Translations under genes and position numbers: made by a program | The notes under the pieces: generated by a model | The model's input: the letters and a program-made list of their open reading frames with translations, nothing else | What the model was told of the DNA's origin: nothing | Databases searched by the model: none | Assembly (NCBI GenBank): GCA_004802725.1 | Contig: SGPM01000497.1 | Coordinates: 1 to 15,219 of the forward strand | Length of the DNA stretch: 15,219 bases | Origin: Antrodiella citrinella | Taxonomy: Eukaryota; Basidiomycota; Agaricomycetes; Polyporales; Steccherinaceae | Direction: 5' to 3' | Shown: positions 8,870-15,219 of the stretch, piece by piece | How the letters are laid out: the number at the start of each line of letters is the position of its first letter | Numbering within the stretch: position 1 is the stretch's first letter

Positions 8870-11800
8870 TCTTTCCTAGATATAATTTTACCTGCGTTTC
8901 ACAGTTCAAAAGTGAACATTGCGTTGAAACTTGAAAGCTATGCGTTAAAGCCCCGACAGGGTAATTGAGGCGGCGCTTTTCGTCCGAGTCGATCTAGCAA
9001 AAACCATTATGAGTCTCCTGGTCTCTTCCCAACGCATTACTGGTTCGAAACGGACACATTATCCTGATACATACATTGGCCGAGCGACGGTACGTGTCAT
9101 ATCGTGGCTGTCGTTGAGGCTGACAAGACCTGCCTGCATCGGTGAAATGAGCAGGCTATGGCAGATGGGATGACCTAGTTTGAATAAGATGTACGGTATC
9201 GCATTTGTTGCAGTACGTTCGTCTCAATACCCTGACCATCACGAACAAGCTAAACACCCCCGTCGACGGCCCAACCAATCTGCCTGCTTGCTTCAGCTCA
9301 CATTGAACCTGTGACCCGCCTCTCGACGTCCTGATTGATCTTCAGAACCGCACGCACGCTAATCTTTCAAGCTTGGCGCGAAGTCCAATTGCATGGCAGT
9401 CGAAACGGCGTTCTGAACAAGCCACAACCTATCGCGGCTTTCGATACTCAAAAACTTGAAGCCTGTATCTCCGTGCGAGCCTCTCGACCAGCTGACCTCT
9501 GCGCGCCGATCACGATCGACTTCAAGTTACCCCACACGCAGAACGCGGACACGGTGGTTGTGTTGCGTGCCCCTCGCGCACACAACGACCGAACAGGCAT
9601 CTCCCAGCCACGCACACGCACACCGAGCTCACCAAACGCCCATAACATAGCGTTCGTGTCCTGCCTTGCCCTGCCCTCTCAAGCTCCGGATCGTGTTCAC
9701 GATTAGCCCCCCAAAACGCGTGCTCACCGTGTGTAGTGGCATATGATTACTTTCTTTCTATGTAAGTGCGCCTGCCATGCTCTATGAATAAGTCATCCGT
9801 GTAAGCTAAGAGTACCTTGCGCGGATTTTGCCAGTGCACGAATCAATGAGAAGATCCCAAGCTTGATCCCCAGCCTAAGCCTAAGACGAAGAAGCGCACA
9901 CGCTTCGACGCTTCGGATGTGGGGAGGAAGCTTGCAAGGCAAGGTCACTTGACGCGTCGAAGATGGCCCCGGGGCGATATGGGTGCGTTTTCATTTCATT
10001 TCCCATTCCCGCCTCGCGCGAGATTGAGTTGACCAGGAAGAAGCCACCCGTTTCTGTTTAGTGTGTTGGTGTGGAGCTACGGTCGGGTGGAAATGAATGA
10101 ACGGCCCCAAGCCCAAGCGCGTTCCTTCGTCGAGCTAGAAGGTCCGAACACTCACTCAAGCTCAGTCCGTAGGTACTTCGGAGGGGAGATGAAACAGATC
10201 CCGGGCCCTGAGTCGTCCGGATAGGTCGAATGTAGGGAACGTACTACCAGTACAGCTATACCGGTGCCGGTCCTCTTTCTCAGCGTCGAAGAGCGGGTGG
10301 CGTCTGGGTGTGCGATCCGCTGTTCATGATCAAACGTTGAAGCCGTGACGGTGACAGTTGACTTGGTGAAAGGGTGAGTGAGTACGGGACGCGGATAATC
10401 GATGTCAACTGATCCTGAATTATAGTGAATATGAAGGGGTGTTGCACTATCCGTACGCATGCGATACCATACTGTGATCGCAACGGACCCGGCACATAAT
10501 CCACATGAATATACCTTTGCCCTTCACTGAAATCCCTATCATGCATGATCACCGAGGCTCCCCCACTCCAACCCGCAGAACAAGACGGAACAATCATCCC
10601 CAGACCAGCTGCAGATTCACATCCCGTGCTGGCGTGAACGGAAGATCGCAGATGGACGTTCCCCGGGTCAAGGTCTCTAGGTCACCAGACGAACAACTCA
10701 CCCACTTGCTCTGCACTCGCAGTGATATCCCGACCATCTACCCTTATCTCCTTCGTGCTCCGTGAGTCCGCCATTCAATCCGCTGCTTGCCTCATGCTGG
10801 TAGGAGAGCGAGCACATGATGATGCGATCAGCTAGACGCTTGGGAGAGGAGGGAGGGTTTTGTGCAGGGGAGGAACGGATTTGGGTTTAGGGATGCGGAC
10901 GCCCCGCTGGTGAGATCGTACGATACGATGCGTTGAATGGATGGGGTTCGGTGAGAGGCGTTCAGTAAGTAGTGCGCCTCGCCGACCTGTATACCACGGA
11001 TGAAATGGGCGAGCTGGGGAGGTAGAGCGGCGATCCCATGTCCACACATACATTCCAGTCATTCGAGCAACATGACAGTAAGTACAGACCTGCGACTGCG
11101 CGGGCGCGAACACACGATCCAAATCTCGGCGAACAAGCACACAGATCCCATCAGCACGAACCGACGCCATATGACCTTCGAAGCCACGGGACACACATAC
11201 ACACACCTCGTCAGCTGCACCGAGAGGGTAAGACATAGGAACAAGCGGGGACGACAAAGCGGTGGAAGGGGATGCCCGAAATAGACAACAGCGTCCGTAA
11301 ACGGGTCCGGAGAGGCTCAATCAGGGCATCCTGTGGTAGGCCACCACGTACATGCGCAAACACCGGTCACGTCTTCGCCGGAAGCCAGTGCTGGGGGTGA
11401 TACTGATACTACCGACTCCGAGCGGCTCGATGATGTCGTAGTATGTGATAAGAAGAAGGGTTGGCAAGCCTGCCAAGGCTGACGAGGTTCTGAGGTTCTG
11501 CGTTTCTGACATGATATCCGAACGGACGAACGGACGGAGAAGCAAGCAAACACCGCACCTGGTATGGGCACTTGTGTGTCCCAAGCACCGAACAGAAGGG
11601 ACGCCAACTTCGCCAAGGCCAAGGACGCAACATAAGAAAGGCAAGCCCGACGCGCGCCCAGCCACGAGAATAACCCGAACCCAGGCTCAAAATGAGCGTA
11701 AAGGCAAAAGGAAAACCCCCACCCCTCGCCGAGAAGTTAGAACGTCGTCCATAAGAGAGCCATCCCCATGGCGTGACACTGGGTCACGGTGAGACCTCGT

Positions 11801-12267
11801 CCACGTGTTGTGACATCTCGCGAGAGAGCGCTGTTGTCAAGACTCAAGAGCTCGTCCTTCTACCCTCCAGTCCTCACTTATGTTCAGCGCAGAGACGACA
11901 CGGATTGCAAGGTCTTTGATTTCGCGGCTAGAACTATCGGTAGCCGTGTGAGTCGCCCAAGCAAGAGTGAACATTGACAGGATTTTCATCCCTACGATCA
12001 CAGCAGTACTACGTACATATGAACACGCCATGACGGTCTTACAACAGGAGAATATCCTCTGCTTTAAGTTTCTTCAAGGTCGGATTACATGCACGCCTTG
12101 ATCACACGCGATAGCTCTGATTCGGCGTTTACCCATATCTGTCCACGTGCACGCTTCACTTCTTCTTCGACATGCTTTCGCGGCGCCCAAACACACGCTG
12201 TCCTGTTGGGTCCTTGTCTGCCAACCTTTGGACATGACCTCATGAACCTGACTCTCAATCCACGGAA
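8870..12267. other. gene-poor intergenic stretch
   Basis: About 3.4 kb without a gene I can support. Open frames on both strands are short, overlap one another, and encode Arg/Pro/Ser/Thr-rich sequence without motifs (for example 9335-9706 plus, 10832-11320 minus, 11321-11665 minus, 11445-11792 plus). A tRNA B-box-like GGTTCGAAAC at 9043-9052 lacks matching stems. A short direct repeat of CGAACGGA occurs near 11519-11535. Two CACGTG E-box strings (11802-11807 and 12144-12149) lie upstream of the NLR gene and could be promoter sites, although hexamers of this kind are expected by chance. The only coding hint is the weak spliced frame at 9850-10224 listed separately. Confidence 0.5.
9850..10224 (+). 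CDS. weak candidate spliced ORF, unidentified
   Basis: The plus-strand frame opens after a stop at 9847-9849 and runs to 9982, giving a basic segment (PKTKKRTRFDASDVGRKLAR). A 54-nt candidate intron follows at 9983-10036 (donor GTGCGT, branch-like GTTGAC, acceptor GACCAG). Removing it skips an in-frame TGA at about 10031 and continues open to a TAG at 10222-10224, for about 106 codons in total. No start codon or upstream exon is clear and the family is not recognised. Because the splice sites were chosen by eye, chance remains a serious alternative. Confidence 0.2.
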
Positions 12268-12283
12268 ATGTTCGCGAAACTGA
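12242..12283 (+). promoter_or_regulatory. possible upstream ORF overlapping the NLR start codon
   Basis: An ATG at 12242 opens a 13-codon frame ending in TGA at 12281-12283. It overlaps the NLR start codon (12268) in a different frame. Its -3 base is C (weak context), while the main ATG has G at -3. If the transcript begins upstream of 12242, this uORF would lower NLR translation by diverting ribosomes. The transcription start is unknown. Confidence 0.25.
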
Positions 12284-15219
12284 ATAGTACGTATTCAACG
12301 TAGCAGTCCGAGATCTCACCTTGCTGAACGTTTCCCACCAGTCATCTCAGCCGCCGAACTCACTCCAAGACAGTCGTGTATCCCAAGTCTTCCGAATTGC
12401 TATGTCAGAGTCGTCGCTGGAGGTGCTGAGCGCGAGACAGGTGTCGTAGAGAGGAGCGATGATCCATTATGGAAAGAGGAATTCATGGTGTGAGTCATTG
12501 CTGATGTTCATGAAGAACCGTACGTTGACGAACCGTAGTCCTGTGAAGGGGGACGATATGTCGGTCGATATCCAACTGTGGCATAAGTCGACCGTCCCTC
12601 TCCGAAGTTACAAGATTGGTGGTATCGAGATCCTCTGGCCCGACCTTCTCAAGTTGCAATTCGCACAGCAAGGAAAACCAATCCGACTTTCATTGACGCG
12701 CAAGAAGATAAAGGGAGACGTGGGTCATGTTCTGCTTACCGCTGCGGAGGTAGACGATACCTCAGCGGGTAAAACGGCGGTGAAGAGTGCGGATGGCGAG
12801 ACTCGGCTCGCTAAGCTCGACGTTCTGAACGACGATATGGTGGGACTGCTGCAGTCTGTGGCTAACAAGCTAAACGATTTCACTGGTATGTTGAACAATC
12901 TATCCCAGGTATGTCGCTCGTGTGTTATGAGAAATGTCTGCTCTGATTTTCTTTCGTCTCGTCTAGTTGCATCCATTGGCATCGGTCGCCTTTGGCATCG
13001 TGGCTAACGTCGTCAAGGTAGACCATCTCATCTCTAGTAGGAACTGTTGGCTGACCTATGTTTGCAAAGGCAATCAATGCTCAGGTCTCTCGAGACATCG
13101 AGATTATTGGGCTCATCAAGATCATGGACGAGGCCAATAGCTTCCTTGGCGACTTTCGCGGGATGCAGGACATCACACCACGACTCACGGGTTTCGTTAG
13201 CGCAACTTTGAAACAGACAGTCGAGTGCTCATCGTTTATCCGGGAATACTGTCACGTCGGATTCATGAGTGCGTGTCTCCAGTTTCATAATACGGTTGAA
13301 CCTGAGTCTCAATTTGCACCAGCTAGGCTCGCTCAACAGTCGTTCAACTCTTCTTCCGCTGCAAAAATAGTCACCTTCAAGAAAGCTTTCCAAGATCTTC
13401 AAAGTCTGCGTGTAGAAGGCGCTACAGTGCAATCCGTCGTCGTCTCATATAGAGTACTGGATGTCGCATCCGCCATCCGTGAGTCACTCGCAGCGTTCAC
13501 GTGAGTGAACTGACACTTTACATTCGGAAACTCTGTCAGGTCGTGACCAGGTGTTGGAAAGGCTGCGTGCGGCCAACATGGACACATCTGGACGTCCTTC
13601 GTGTCTGCCCAACACACGTATCCAGTTCCAAAAAGACTTGACCAACTGGGTTATGACGCCGTCCGAGCAGAACATACTTTATCTTTACGGCGTGACGGGA
13701 TCCGGGAAGAGTACCTTGGCTACCACTGTCGCTAACTTCTTCCGCGAGCTTCATCGTCTTGGCGCATTCCTCTTCTTCAGTCGAAAGCCACCACATACCA
13801 CCGAGCCCTCAGGCGTAATTAGGACTCTCGCTGCCCAACTCGCGTTGTTCGACGCTCGGATAGGCCAGGCCATCGCTTCTGCGATTGAACAGTACCCTGG
13901 AGCTACGGAAGGCCCTCTCGCGAGCCAATTCAAGGAACTCCTCGTGAAACCCCTCAACACGCTAGACGTTGACGTCTTCACCAAGGACGGACACGCGATG
14001 TCCTCTGAAGGGCCCATTCTCATCGTATTGGACGCTCTAGACGAGTGCGGAGACACTGCAAGTCGTGCCGAACTGATGGACGTACTGGTGAAACACACAA
14101 GCGAGCTCCCAAGCTGGCTGCGCTTTATCTTCACCAGCCGTCCCGACAAAGACATCTCACTCGCCATGGAATCCTGCCCAAACGTCTTCCGCACTCCCCT
14201 CGACGTGAAGAATCCCGCCAACATAGCCGACGTCGCCGCGTACGTGCGCAACACATTGGGAGCAATCCGGACCGCGCCGAAAAATCGAAACTTGGGACTG
14301 GGCTCGGACTGGCCAGGCGAGGACGCCATCCGCGAGTTGTCGCGGAGAGCCGCGGGGTTGTTCGTCTGGGCAACCACCGCGTGCTCCTTCATTGATTCAC
14401 ACAACCCGCGCACGCCGTTAAACGCGCTCCTCAAGGGCGGCACTGCGTCTGCACCGGAAGAAGCGCTGGCGGAATTGTATGAGACTACACTGGAGACAGT
14501 AGGGGACTGGAAGGACCCGGAGTTCAGTTCTGGGTTCAGGACGATCCTGGGTGCGATCGCTGTTGCGGAGGAGCCGCTCAAGGCGGATACGATTGATGAG
14601 GTGCTGGGTCACCCTAACGCGTTGCCGTCTATCCACACCATCGAATCTCTAGGCTGCGTCTTGACCTGGACGTCAAACCATCCCATCCGGATTGTGCACC
14701 CCTCATTCCACGACTACATCACCTCGACACGGTGTAAAGACTACCCATGGTATATCGACGTCTCGCTACACCGACGCACGCTCGGCGTTAACTGCCTGTA
14801 CCATGTCGCAGAGTACCTGACACGGAACCCCGGGAAGATTGGTGGTCTCAAGTCGCGTGATACCGCTAGACGGGACCTCTCCGCGGGTCTGCAGCACGCA
14901 TTCCGGTTCTGGGTCGAGTACGTCTGCACGATCACCGACGACGTGGGCGTGTTGGCGGGAGATGTCGCGACGATGCTCGTGTCCACGCGGTTCCTGGATT
15001 GGTGCACCATCGTGGACATCATATGGACGCGATACATCGCTTTGGACCTGACGTACAAACTCCTCACATGGGTGAAGGTACGTCTCCCATCTTTCATTTC
15101 ACGTTCACGTCCACTCTACAGCTGAATATGTACTTACAGGACCGACTCCCGCAACTCTCCCTCTCCTCCCCCCTGATCACCACGTCTGCCATCAGCGACA
15201 TCATCACCGCGATGTTCAA
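12268..15219 (+). CDS. NLR-like STAND protein: C2 domain, helical linker, NACHT ATPase (3' partial)
   Basis: Modelled exons are 12268-12286, 12342-12489, 12539-12908, 12967-13017, 13070-13268, 13323-13478, 13540-15077 and 15140 onward. They give about 853 residues with the frame kept throughout; the gene continues past the window. Residues about 5-120 form a C2-like beta domain (NCYVRVVAGG, then SDDPLWKEEF, then VDIQLWHKS). Residues about 180-314 are helical (LHPLASVAFGIVANVVK onward), as in the linker before NACHT in many mushroom NLRs. The NACHT domain has Walker A GVTGSGKST at 365-373 (13689-13715), Walker B LIVLDALDECG at 475-485 (14019-14051), FIFTSRPD at 510-517, GLFVWA at 587-592 and HPSFHDYI near 701. 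In this family such proteins act as oligomerising ATPase switches in non-self recognition or programmed cell death. C-terminal WD40 or similar sensor repeats probably follow. The start at 12268 is the first ATG after an in-frame stop at 12235-12237. Ligand and partner are unknown. Confidence 0.88.

Noticed and set aside
8895..8920. Small inverted repeat GTTCA..TGAAC
   Set aside because: The stem is only five bases, too short to support a terminator or mobile-element end.
9041..9056. tRNA B-box-like GGTTCGAAAC
   Set aside because: The bases flanking the loop do not form a T stem and no A box or acceptor stem is found upstream.
9335..9706. 123-residue plus-strand open frame
   Set aside because: Composition is Arg/Pro/Thr/His-rich, no domain is visible and the other strand is also open.
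10832..11792. Overlapping open frames of 90-160 residues on both strands
   Set aside because: They are mutually overlapping, low in hydrophobic core patterning and lack recognisable domains; best seen as chance frames in GC-rich DNA.
13751..14581. 276-residue open frame on the minus strand
   Set aside because: It is antisense to the NACHT coding exon, whose Walker motifs fix the real frame; GC-rich codon usage creates long antisense frames.

Overview
The window looks like nuclear DNA of a basidiomycete fungus, most likely an Agaricomycete. Its genes are broken by many short introns (about 49-76 nt, GTRNGT donors, CTNAC/CTGAC-like branch sites, CAG or TAG acceptors). The protein families also fit: a Plavaka-type transposase, two multi-copy mushroom hypothetical families and a fungal NACHT NTPase. 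All exon models were read by eye from splice signals and frame continuity; no transcript or database was available.

Layout. (1) 1-592 holds no gene I can defend, only a short acidic minus-strand ORF. (2) 593-4171, minus strand, is an 8-exon Plavaka transposase gene. Its exons join into an uninterrupted protein of about 1052 residues, so it may be a young or recently active element. (3) 4172-4598 is a 427-bp divergent intergenic region. (4) 4599-6882, plus strand, is a 9-exon gene for a protein of about 602 residues with an N-terminal coiled coil and a C-terminal region resembling DUF6532. (5) 6883-7517 lies between convergent genes and contains a likely 3'-UTR intron. (6) 7518-8430, minus strand, is a 2-exon, 286-residue acidic/basic protein that looks like the N-terminal part of a larger transposon protein. 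(7) 8431-12267 is a 3.8-kb gene-poor stretch with one possible ORF remnant (about 8640-8869) and one weak spliced-ORF candidate (9850-10224). (8) 12268-15219, plus strand, is an NLR-like (STAND) gene running off the right edge: C2 domain, helical linker, NACHT ATPase, then probably C-terminal repeats outside the window.

Taken together this is an accessory, transposon-rich neighbourhood next to a likely innate-immunity or incompatibility receptor. The most interesting points are the C2-helical-NACHT architecture, with a C2 domain that seems to lack calcium ligands; the intact Plavaka transposase; and the possibility that the head-to-head gene at 4599 is a passenger of the same mobile element. 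I could not identify terminal inverted repeats, so element boundaries remain open.
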